Assembly (NCBI GenBank): GCA_016872775.1
Contig: VGZA01000051.1
Location: forward strand, 1-42,082
DNA: 42,082 nucleotides
Reading direction: 5' to 3'
Source of the DNA: Planctomycetota bacterium
Lineage (GTDB): Bacteria; Planctomycetota; Planctomycetia; Pirellulales; Pirellulaceae
The notes below the pieces were generated by a model. It was not told the origin of the DNA. It saw only the letters and a program-made list of their open reading frames with translations, and did no database searches. Positions within the stretch are counted from its first letter, which is position 1. Each line of letters opens with the position of its first letter. Position numbers and translations under genes: made by a program. Below are positions 16,689 through 24,353 of this stretch, piece by piece.

Positions 16689-17981
16689 TCAACGCCGAAC
16701 ATGCTGGTGGTAAAATGCGATGCGCTGCCGAGCGAACTCCAGGTCTTCCGTTTTTTCCAAAAGGCTGCCCAACGCTTCGATATGCTTGCCAAAATCGCTG
16801 GGGCTTGTCTCCGGCAACTCCCGCGCTCGGCCAAAAATCGGGAATACCTTGGCGCAGTAAATCAGCCCCATGGCGAGCACGTGTAGCATCACGATAAACG
16901 ACGGCCACGTCGAAAGGAACTCAATTTTTGTCACCGCCCCCCCGCCGGAATCGCGCTCGTGAATGGTCGCGCCAAGTTCGTCGGTTTCCAGGAAGATCAC
17001 CCGGCCCGGTGACCCACATTCGTCAATCAGTTTCCCGGCCCACTGCCGATGCACGGGGTTGACCAGCGGCATGTTCATGAGGAAAGAGCCGTTCGCCACC
17101 ACCAGGATGCGGCTCTCGTCCCACTCCTCGTCAGTGACGCGCGTGACAAACGGCTGCCCATCCGCCGTCAGCAGCACCTCGAACTGCGTCGGCAAAGACC
17201 GCAATTCGGCTTGCGGCTGCTGGATCAACCGGCGCAGGAAGGGAGGAATTTTCCGGACCTGCGCGGGCGTTGGCGCTCCCGGCGCGATCGTCGGCGGGGG
17301 CGGAATGTCGCTGATCCGAGGACTTTCCAGTCGATGCCCCAGTCGCAGTTCGGCCTGACTGGCATCAAGCGATTCGGCCCAGCGACCGCCGATCGAACGA
17401 ACCGGACCCTCGACCCAAGATTGGCGCTGCACAAACCAGCGCGCGTAACTGTCGGTACTTACCGTTTGGCGCGAGGTCTGGCGATCCAGCAGCGCCTTGG
17501 CGAGATTCTGATCGACTTCGAGTCGTTGCGCGGCGGGCATGACCGCCGCCATCCGCTGCCAGTATCCGGGGACCGGATCGAAATCTCGCCCGACATAGAT
17601 CAGCGTGCGGCCACTCTCTTCGGACAGCCAACCTTCCAGATATTCGCGAACCTCCAGCGATGGCGGCGAATAGCTGGCAGGCGCCCAGACAATCGTGTCG
17701 CAACGGCTAAGTTTCGGTGACAATCGCCGCCAGGAACCGACCTTGTGCCCGGCCTGTTCGAACATCGACGCCAGCACGCCCGTCCCGTCGACGGTTTTCA
17801 GGTCGCGCTTTCCGTAATCCGATTCCAGCGGCGGCCGACTGCAGCCGGAGACGACCAGCACCAGACACAGCAGCACCGCACTTGTCGCGCCAGCACCCGA
17901 CTTCCCCGCGAGGCGCCGGCGCCGATGCGCGATGCAGAGGACGGTTGCCGAATCGAGCCCGGCGCCGCGGCATTGGATCAT
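16689..17981 (-). CDS. DUF4350 membrane protein, probable lipoprotein
   Basis: About 430 residues. ATG 17981 overlaps the DUF4129 stop in ATGA. The N-terminus is long and basic, followed by SAVLLCLVLVVSGCSRP, which contains a lipobox-like VSGC. The DUF4350 region starts near DYGKRDLKTVDGTGVLASMFEQ and continues through APASYSPPSLEVREYLEGW. A C-terminal hydrophobic helix (STWPSFIVMLHVLAMGLIYCAKVF) is present. DUF4350 proteins occur almost only in MoxR/DUF58/DUF4129 gene clusters; they have no known enzyme activity. Function inferred only from the cluster. Confidence 0.85.
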   Translation of the reverse strand: MIQCRGAGLDSATVLCIAHRRRRLAGKSGAGATSAVLLCLVLVVSGCSRPPLESDYGKRDLKTVDGTGVLASMFEQAGHKVGSWRRLSPKLSRCDTIVWAPASYSPPSLEVREYLEGWLSEESGRTLIYVGRDFDPVPGYWQRMAAVMPAAQRLEVDQNLAKALLDRQTSRQTVSTDSYARWFVQRQSWVEGPVRSIGGRWAESLDASQAELRLGHRLESPRISDIPPPPTIAPGAPTPAQVRKIPPFLRRLIQQPQAELRSLPTQFEVLLTADGQPFVTRVTDEEWDESRILVVANGSFLMNMPLVNPVHRQWAGKLIDECGSPGRVIFLETDELGATIHERDSGGGAVTKIEFLSTWPSFIVMLHVLAMGLIYCAKVFPIFGRARELPETSPSDFGKHIEALGSLLEKTEDLEFARQRIAFYHQHVRR

Positions 17982-19648
17982 GTCGCGCTCCGTTCCAGCA
18001 GCCGCTTTTGGAAATCGGAAAGTGAATTCCAGCAATCTTCGAAGTCATCGCGTTGCAGTTCGTGGTGGCCGAAGAAATACGATTCGAACGCGTTCATGGA
18101 GCGGAACAGCAACGATGACAACCCGGGGTTCTCCCGCAACTCACGGAGATACTGGCGGTTGGTTTTTCCCTTGGTCAGATGGATCCATTGGTGGCGGTCG
18201 AGTTCCACAAGTTGAAAACTGAAATAGTAGACCATCGCCTGTCCGAACATACCCTGTTCGTAGCATTGCCTGGCCGCTGTCAGCAGGTCGCTCACCGGCC
18301 GTTGAATCTGGAACGGCAGATTGTCCAACTGGTATTGGGGGTCGCTCGCCGCGTCGTCGGCCTCATCGGCGGTCGCCGTCGCGGCATTGCGCAGGTCGCG
18401 GTGCAGGTAGAAACGCAGCAGAACGTAGATCAGTGCCAAGGCGAGGCAGGCCAGCAGCAGGTAGACCATGGCCTGCATGAGTTCGCCGGCTCCTGCGAGC
18501 AGCAGGCTCCAGATGCTGGAGGAATTTTCGAATTCGAGGCTGCCCTTGGTCGACGTGGCCACACCTTTGTCCCAGGACGACTTGTGGGCGTTTTCCGAGG
18601 TCGTGGCGCGATTCGCGTCGATCGATCGAAGAGAATCCTTCTCGGGATCGTACCAGCGGACGTTGGCGCGGCGCAGCGCTTTGCCGGCCGCGTCGCCCGG
18701 ATCGGCGGCGAGCGCCGTGGAAGTGACGCCGAAAACCAGCGCCAGGACCAGGGACAGGGTGTGCCCGAAACGGCCGGTCAACTTGGCCGACTCGGCCCGC
18801 ATCCGCAATTCGACTTCCCAGCCCTCCTGGCGAATCCGAGTATCGAGGTAGTTGAGAAATCGAACGACGGTGGTGAATACGACCACCATTCCGATCGTGA
18901 TCGGCAGGATGAAATGGGTCTTCCATTCCGTCCAGTGCCAGTCACCGACGAGGAAACCGATCACGTACAGCAGTGCATGGGCGATCGTCACGGTCAGCAC
19001 GATCGTGATCCAGCAGATGCCGAGCCAGCGAGCCAGATGATCGCCGCGGGCGTGCAGCCGTTCGCTGCGGCGCGCCACAGGCTGCCCTTGCTGGCCCCGC
19101 GCCAGCAAGGGTGCTTGTTCGAGCAGGATAATCTCGTTCAGGAAAGGGCGGAATGCCCGCAAGATCGCCTGGAAGATCGCCAGCATCAGCAGCATTGTCT
19201 CGCCGAACGACGCCCATTCGTCCTCGTGCGGCAGCAGCATCAAACCGATCGCCGGCACGACACCGCGCACCATGCCCTGGCAAGCCAACAGTTTCCAGAA
19301 GGAGCGGCGGAACTCCGCCAGCAACTGGCGCGGACCGGGTGTCTCGAGAAACACCACTTTGCCCAGGTAGATCGTCGTCAGAGCGGTCGCCAGCGGCGCT
19401 TGCAGGAACATCAGCAGGACCAGATTGAACGCGAAACGCGCCGGGATGTCGACCAGATCGTAGTCCAGGTACTCGTCCCGCGCCATCCAACCGATCAACA
19501 GGTAATTCAGTACGGCGAATGGCACCAGCCCCAGCGCGGAGGTCCACAAAAGGGGCAGAAAGTGCGTCCGCAACATCGGCAGCGCCAATTCCAGCACTTC
19601 CCAGAAGTTCCGTTCGCGGATGACGATTTCGGTCTTATCCAGTTGCAC
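17978..19648 (-). CDS. DUF4129 membrane protein
   Basis: A 556-residue polytopic protein. Several N-terminal membrane segments include FLPLLWTSALGLVPFAVLNY and, later, FILPITIGMVVVFTTVVRF. A further helix (LMQAMVYLLLACLALALIYV) precedes the cytoplasmic C-terminal DUF4129 part, with YEQGMFGQAMVYYFSFQL and TNRQYLRELRENP. GTG 19648 overlaps the SpoIIM gene by 14 bases, indicating coupling. DUF4129 is regularly found with DUF58, MoxR and transglutaminase-like proteins. No catalytic residues are evident. Confidence 0.85.
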   Translation of the reverse strand: MQLDKTEIVIRERNFWEVLELALPMLRTHFLPLLWTSALGLVPFAVLNYLLIGWMARDEYLDYDLVDIPARFAFNLVLLMFLQAPLATALTTIYLGKVVFLETPGPRQLLAEFRRSFWKLLACQGMVRGVVPAIGLMLLPHEDEWASFGETMLLMLAIFQAILRAFRPFLNEIILLEQAPLLARGQQGQPVARRSERLHARGDHLARWLGICWITIVLTVTIAHALLYVIGFLVGDWHWTEWKTHFILPITIGMVVVFTTVVRFLNYLDTRIRQEGWEVELRMRAESAKLTGRFGHTLSLVLALVFGVTSTALAADPGDAAGKALRRANVRWYDPEKDSLRSIDANRATTSENAHKSSWDKGVATSTKGSLEFENSSSIWSLLLAGAGELMQAMVYLLLACLALALIYVLLRFYLHRDLRNAATATADEADDAASDPQYQLDNLPFQIQRPVSDLLTAARQCYEQGMFGQAMVYYFSFQLVELDRHQWIHLTKGKTNRQYLRELRENPGLSSLLFRSMNAFESYFFGHHELQRDDFEDCWNSLSDFQKRLLERSAT

Positions 19649-20615
19649 GCGAACCGCTCCGCGGGAATCCCAGAACGACGAAATAGAACAGCAGCATGCC
19701 GCTGCACAATGTGGCGATGGTACCTTTCACGATGAATGGCAGGGCGAAAGGTGAAACGAAGCCTTCGATGAATGCGGCCAGGATGAACATGACGACGGCC
19801 GAGCCCATGATCGGCATTGTTTCCGCGCCGGTCTTGCGCAGGGAGCCCAGGCGCGTCAGGCCGTGAGTGCAAATCCAACCCATGCCGATCCGCAGCCCGG
19901 CCCCGGCCGAAAGCACGATTGCCGTGAGTTCGAACGGCGCGTGCGCGGTGACAAAAGCGTAAAAATTTGCGCTGCCGACTTGTCCGGGTTGGCTCATGTA
20001 GCCGAACGAGGCCCCCAGCGCCGCAGCCTGGAAAATTGTCTCGAGCATCCCAGGGATAATCAGGACGGAAGTCGCGAAACAGATCAGTCCGATTCCCGCA
20101 TTATGTTGGATGTAGAACCCGGCCATCATGATGTTGGCTTCAAACGATCGCCGGCCCAGAGGTTCGGAAAAACTTGAATCCAACTGTTCCATCATCGCCG
20201 TCCCCATCACGGTTTCGGCGAACCCGGGCCAGATCTTGGGGTTCGCGGCGATCGCGGCCGACGAAATGAAGATCGACCAGAAGAGCACGAACATCGCTTG
20301 CACGCAGCGGTCGCCGAAAACCTGCTTCGGCACATCGTGCAGCAGCAGCCGCGGCCAATCGCTGTATCGGAAGATGCGGGAGCGGTAGAGGCAGGTATGG
20401 GCGCGGCCGACCAGTCGGTGCAGATAGCGAATCGTGATCGGCGGAAGCTGGTAAGCGTCCGCCAGCGCCAGGTCGGCGCAGGCGGCGCGGTAGAGCGCGG
20501 CAAAGCGCGTAATCGTCGCCGCAGGCAACTTCTTTCCGGGCTGAACCTGGCCGCAGAGGTTGTCCAATTCGGTCCAGTTCGGACGTCGCTTTTCCAGGAA
20601 TTCCGCGACTTTCAT
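19635..20615 (-). CDS. Stage II sporulation protein M-like (SpoIIM/DUF95) membrane protein
   Basis: About 326 residues with about five to six hydrophobic segments. The AHAPFELTAIVLSAGAGLRI segment is a hallmark of the SpoIIM/DUF95 family. In Firmicutes SpoIIM works in peptidoglycan remodelling during engulfment; here no sporulation is implied, and the family is broadly found next to RDD and DUF4129/DUF58/MoxR genes. ATG 20615 overlaps the RDD stop in ATGA (20612-20615); MKVAEFLEKRRPNW is a typical family N-terminus. A longer frame upstream reads through a repeat-rich tract and is rejected. Confidence 0.9.
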   Translation of the reverse strand: MKVAEFLEKRRPNWTELDNLCGQVQPGKKLPAATITRFAALYRAACADLALADAYQLPPITIRYLHRLVGRAHTCLYRSRIFRYSDWPRLLLHDVPKQVFGDRCVQAMFVLFWSIFISSAAIAANPKIWPGFAETVMGTAMMEQLDSSFSEPLGRRSFEANIMMAGFYIQHNAGIGLICFATSVLIIPGMLETIFQAAALGASFGYMSQPGQVGSANFYAFVTAHAPFELTAIVLSAGAGLRIGMGWICTHGLTRLGSLRKTGAETMPIMGSAVVMFILAAFIEGFVSPFALPFIVKGTIATLCSGMLLFYFVVLGFPRSGSRATG

Positions 20616-21586
20616 CGCCCGGTCCCCTGTGACCCAGTTAGTGGTGACCCAGGTACTTGCGATCCAGGTCCCATGCCGATCGCGGCCCCCGACGGTTGCC
20701 ACTGTACTCCGCGAAAACTGAACGGAGACTCATCCCGCGCCTGACGGTGCGCGGCGTCGCCGCGATCCGCGATGAAGGTTCGATAATAGAGCGCGCAGAG
20801 CAACAGGTCCCAGCTCGTGTCGGCCGGCAGGCCGAATACCCGCAGCAGCGGTTCGGCAAGGTGCCGGGCGACCTCGCGACGTCGCGCATCGGAAAAATAT
20901 TTGCGGCGATCGACGTACATGGAAAGCGCCTGGGCCATCGATCGCGTCACCAGAAAGTCCGCGGGAATCAATTCCGCGAGGTGCGGCGTGCGCGGATCCT
21001 CGACGCGACTCGCCCCCGCCAGCCAGGAACGCTCGTCGACGACCACGATGGTTCCCGCAACCAGGTCGCCGATGCGACGGTGGCGCGAATCGAGCGCCAT
21101 CGTCACCAGTCCGACGGCGAACAGATTCAACGGCGCCATCGGAATGCCGGACGCTTCGATGGTCGGGTAAACCTGGGTGAGGTTGATCAGCGGCAGAGTG
21201 TCGGCCATGCGGAACAGGTTGCGGACGACCGCCTGCATGCCGTTGATCGGCCGGCCGGTCAGCGAAAGGGTGCGAATGCCCATCGCCGCCTTTCCCGGTG
21301 TGCGCCCGTTCCAAAAGCACTCGAACAACGCGCCGTAAAAATACCCAAGCACGAACTCGATGACCAGGATCACTCCCAGCGACGCCACCATCAATTGTCT
21401 GCCAAGCAGCGACGCCACGAAGGCGATCGCGATGTACAACAGCGTCGAAATCGTGCCGCGGACCATGTAATCGATTCCCAGCGCGACCAGCCGTCGAAAC
21501 GGACCGGCGACACGATAGCGGAATGCGATATTCTCGGGCGTCACGATCTCGATCGTGCTGTCGATTTGCAAATGCTGATCGGCCAT
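20612..21586 (-). CDS. RDD family membrane protein
   Basis: About 324 residues. The RDD domain starts near RRLVALGIDYMVRG, with the characteristic Arg-Asp arrangement, and continues through three hydrophobic segments and NGRTPGKAAMGIR. ATG 21586 is preceded by AAGGAA. It is the first gene of the seven-gene operon and diverges from an SDR. The last about 20 residues (GMGPGSQVPGSPLTGSQG...) are encoded by an imperfect repeat of TGACCCAG/GATCCAG (20630-20667), which looks like intergenic repeat captured by the reading frame. Confidence 0.9.
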   Translation of the reverse strand: MADQHLQIDSTIEIVTPENIAFRYRVAGPFRRLVALGIDYMVRGTISTLLYIAIAFVASLLGRQLMVASLGVILVIEFVLGYFYGALFECFWNGRTPGKAAMGIRTLSLTGRPINGMQAVVRNLFRMADTLPLINLTQVYPTIEASGIPMAPLNLFAVGLVTMALDSRHRRIGDLVAGTIVVVDERSWLAGASRVEDPRTPHLAELIPADFLVTRSMAQALSMYVDRRKYFSDARRREVARHLAEPLLRVFGLPADTSWDLLLCALYYRTFIADRGDAAHRQARDESPFSFRGVQWQPSGAAIGMGPGSQVPGSPLTGSQGTGR

Positions 21587-21726
21587 GCCCGGCTGTTCCT
21601 TCCGCGGATTTCCCCCAATTATTCGCCAACCTTGCCCCCACCGCAAGCATGGCCACTTGCCGTCCGCGCGGCGGCGGCTACAAAGGGGCAATCGATTTCC
21701 ACCGAACCGGGAAGGAGCAGGCGATT
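21587..21726. promoter_or_regulatory. Divergent promoter region (RDD operon / SDR)
   Basis: This 140-base region lies between two divergently translated genes and must carry start signals for both. An AAGGAG ribosome site precedes the SDR start at 21727. No clear operator or -35/-10 consensus was identified by eye. Confidence 0.4.
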
Positions 21727-22455
21727 ATGAAATTGAGCGGCAAGACAGCGCTGGTTACAGGCGGAGGCACCGGGATCGGATGGGGAATCGCGCGCGCCCT
21801 GGCGGCCGAGGGCTGTCGGGTCATGATCGCCGGACGCCGCCCGCAGCCGCTCACGGACGCCGTCGAAGGCTGGAAAGGCACACCGATTCTGCATCAGACC
21901 GTGGATGTCACCGATCGAGCCAGCGTTGCCGCACTGGTGCAAGCGACGCTGCAGCAGTTGGGAGCAATTGACATCCTCGTCAATTCGGCCGGTACGAACA
22001 TCAAGACGCGAACGCTGGCCGAAATGCGGCCCGAGCAGTGGGATGAAGTCCTGGCGATCAACGCCACCGGCGTCTACAACTGCATGTATGCGGTCCTGCC
22101 GTCGATGCGCGCGCGGAGGGACGGCCTGATCGTGAATATCAGTTCCACGTCGGGCAAGCGAGCCGCACCGTTGGGCGGCGTGGCCTACGACGCTTCGAAA
22201 TTCGCAGTCGCGGCGCTCAGCACCGCCGCCTGGAACGAAGAGGCGGCGAACGGCATCCGGGTCACGACCGTTTTCCCCGGCGAAGTCGATACGCCGATTC
22301 TGGAAAAACGGCCGACGGCGGTCAGCGATGAACGGCGAGCGCGCATGTTGCTGCCCGAAGACGTCGGCCAGGTCGTCCTGGCGATCGCCCTGCTTCCGCC
22401 GCGCGCCCATATCCCGGAACTGATCATCAAACCGATCACGCAAGAGTACATTTGA
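21727..22455 (+). CDS. Short-chain dehydrogenase/reductase
   Basis: A 242-residue classical SDR. TGGGTGIGWG binds the dinucleotide; Arg residues in AGRRP suggest NADP preference. NSAG, the catalytic Ser in ISSTSGKR, and YDASKFAV with Tyr and Lys complete the tetrad. This copy is intact, unlike the SDR at 7223-8035. ATG 21727 has AAGGAG upstream; an upstream open extension from 21523 overlaps the divergent RDD gene and is not used. The substrate is unknown; homologues are often annotated 3-oxoacyl-ACP reductase or sugar dehydrogenase. Confidence 0.92.
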   Translation: MKLSGKTALVTGGGTGIGWGIARALAAEGCRVMIAGRRPQPLTDAVEGWKGTPILHQTVDVTDRASVAALVQATLQQLGAIDILVNSAGTNIKTRTLAEMRPEQWDEVLAINATGVYNCMYAVLPSMRARRDGLIVNISSTSGKRAAPLGGVAYDASKFAVAALSTAAWNEEAANGIRVTTVFPGEVDTPILEKRPTAVSDERRARMLLPEDVGQVVLAIALLPPRAHIPELIIKPITQEYI

Positions 22456-22500
22456 CTCGATTGCTCTTGCCTCTACCGCTTCGCCTGCGATGATGTTCGT

Positions 22501-22523
22501 GTAGCACGAAACTTGTTTCGTGG
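22501..22523. repeat. Dispersed CACGAAAC palindrome, copy 2
   Basis: CACGAAAC and GTTTCGTG flank TT (22505-22522). The 23-base unit matches the reverse complement of 1935-1957 at 22 of 23 positions. It lies about 50 bases after the SDR stop and 100 bases before DUF1501. It is a candidate member of a genome-wide short palindromic family. Confidence 0.75.
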
Positions 22524-22622
22524 CTCGGCTCGACTGAGCATTGAGGAAGCTCGGCGCGGCGCCGAGGAACCGTTGAAAGAGGCACTGTTAAGGACTGAAG
22601 AAGCCCTGCGGAGACGCTCGCG

Positions 22623-24062
22623 ATGCTCTCTATTTTTGGACCGACTCGAAGCACGTGCGATCGGTTGCCCCGCCGCCAGATTCTGCAGGCGGGCGGAGCC
22701 GGATTGCTCGGCCTTTCCCTGCCGCAACTGCTGCGTGCGGAATCGGAAACTCAACCGCCGGCTTCGCGGGTCAAATCGGTTATTTTCCTGATGCTCTTTG
22801 GCGGCCCAAGTCAATTGGAAACTTTTGATTTGAAACCGGATGCTCCCGAACAGATTCGCGGCCCGTTCCGCCCGATCGCCTCGCGGACGCCGGAACTGCT
22901 GATCGGCGAACATCTACCGCGGACCGCATCGGTCTCGGACAAGTTCTGCGTGATCCGCACGATGACCCACTCGTTTAACGACCACAGTGGAGGCGGTCAC
23001 TATCTGCAAACCGGCAAACGATGGCACATTCCGATCGGCGGCGGTTTTACTCCCACGCCGCGCGACTGGCCGTCGATCGGCTCGGTTGTGGAATATCTGC
23101 ATCAGCAGCGGTTCGGTCTGGACGATCCGCTGCCGGCCTACATGGTTCTGCCCAATAGCCTCGGCCGCCTTCAGGAGGCGGGGCAGTATCCGCGCCCGGG
23201 AGAACATGCGGGCTGGCTCGGGCGGCGATACAACCCGCTCACCACGCAAATCGACAAGAAATCACTGACCGACAACCCTTACTGGCGGGACTGCACCGAT
23301 GAGGAACTGCAGTTTCAGATTGCAGGCATGGATGCGCGCGAAGGGATCAACCTCGATCGCTTTCATGCCCGCCAGACACTGCTCGAACAATTCAATGAAC
23401 AGCGAACCCGCCTGGAACGATTGGGAATGCCCACCAGCTACGATGTTTTTCGCCAGCGCGCCTTCGCGCTGGTGACGTCGGAAAGCGCGCGGCAGGCGCT
23501 GGATATCGAACGCGAGCCGGCCGAGGCGCGCGATCGCTACGGACGACACCTGTTCGGCCAGGCGACGCTGGTGGCCCGGCGGCTGGTCGAGGCCGGCGTG
23601 CGCTTTGTCACCGTGCACTACGATTGCGTCGATGGTTACAGCTGGGACTCCCATCGCAACAGCGACGACGTGAAGAAACACCTGTTGCCAACCTTCGATC
23701 AGGCATTCGCCGCGCTGCTGACCGATCTCGATCAGCGCGGACTGCTCTCCGAAACGCTGGTCGTCGCCACCGGTGAAATGGGGCGAACGCCTCGCGCCAA
23801 CGCGCAGTGGGGCCGCGACCACTGGAGTACGCTTTTCTCGAACGTCATCGCGGGGGGCGGGATTCGCGGCGGCACCGTCTACGGCAAGTCGGACAAGGAT
23901 GCCGCGTACGCGATCGAGAAACCGGTCTCGCCGGAGGATCTGGCCGCCACCATCTACCATGCGCTCGGCATCCCCCACGAACTGCGGCTCCCGAGCATCG
24001 ACAATCGCCCGACACCCATCGTCGACGGCGGCACACCTGTCGAGGCACTCTGGACAGGTTGA
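22623..24062 (+). CDS. DUF1501 exported protein (Tat signal)
   Basis: 479 residues. The N-terminus RRQILQAGGAGLLGLSLPQL is a twin-arginine-type signal. The body is the DUF1501 (sulfatase-like fold) family: IFLMLFGGPSQLETFD, HSGGGHYLQTG, VVATGEMGRTPR and NVIAGGGIRGG. These proteins are very abundant in planctomycetes, where they normally sit next to DUF1549/DUF1553 cytochrome-like proteins; that partner is absent here. The ATG at 22623 has GGAG 9 bases upstream. Role unknown; an extracytoplasmic location is likely. Confidence 0.94.
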   Translation: MLSIFGPTRSTCDRLPRRQILQAGGAGLLGLSLPQLLRAESETQPPASRVKSVIFLMLFGGPSQLETFDLKPDAPEQIRGPFRPIASRTPELLIGEHLPRTASVSDKFCVIRTMTHSFNDHSGGGHYLQTGKRWHIPIGGGFTPTPRDWPSIGSVVEYLHQQRFGLDDPLPAYMVLPNSLGRLQEAGQYPRPGEHAGWLGRRYNPLTTQIDKKSLTDNPYWRDCTDEELQFQIAGMDAREGINLDRFHARQTLLEQFNEQRTRLERLGMPTSYDVFRQRAFALVTSESARQALDIEREPAEARDRYGRHLFGQATLVARRLVEAGVRFVTVHYDCVDGYSWDSHRNSDDVKKHLLPTFDQAFAALLTDLDQRGLLSETLVVATGEMGRTPRANAQWGRDHWSTLFSNVIAGGGIRGGTVYGKSDKDAAYAIEKPVSPEDLAATIYHALGIPHELRLPSIDNRPTPIVDGGTPVEALWTG

Positions 24063-24353
24063 TTCAAGCCCGGCCGCCGATAACAACCGGCTCTTGGTAC
24101 CACCGTTGTCCGGGAACGCCGCGTTGTGCTAGCACCGATTTCCAGCGCCGCGCAAACGCTGCTCTCCGCCGTCGGGCAACAAAGCCTGCAACCTGCTGCG
24201 GCGGGAAGCCCCAGCCACGATCTTGGGACGGTCGACCGGTTATCTATTTAAGGAATATTCCCTGGGATGAAGGTGCAGTAGAATCAGAGGCGAACTTTCC
24301 GCGTGCTCTGTCCGCGAAAGCCCCGCTTCGCGCCGGATCGCGGCGTGACCTCC
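24063..24353. other. Intergenic region after DUF1501
   Basis: Directly after DUF1501, CCCGG (24069-24073) and ACAACCGG can pair with CCGTTGT and CCGGG (to 24114), an imperfect hairpin that might end transcription, though no T-tract follows. A GGAATATTCC palindrome lies near 24252-24261. If the DUF2339 start is the GTG at 24303, the last 51 bases are coding. Confidence 0.3.

Noticed and set aside
18179-19735. 518-codon open frame antisense to DUF4129
   Set aside because: Gln/Arg-rich shadow without conserved motifs; the opposite strand is a clear membrane protein.
19635-20615. Sporulation
   Set aside because: SpoIIM-family genes occur widely in non-sporulating bacteria beside RDD/MoxR genes; no other sporulation gene is seen.
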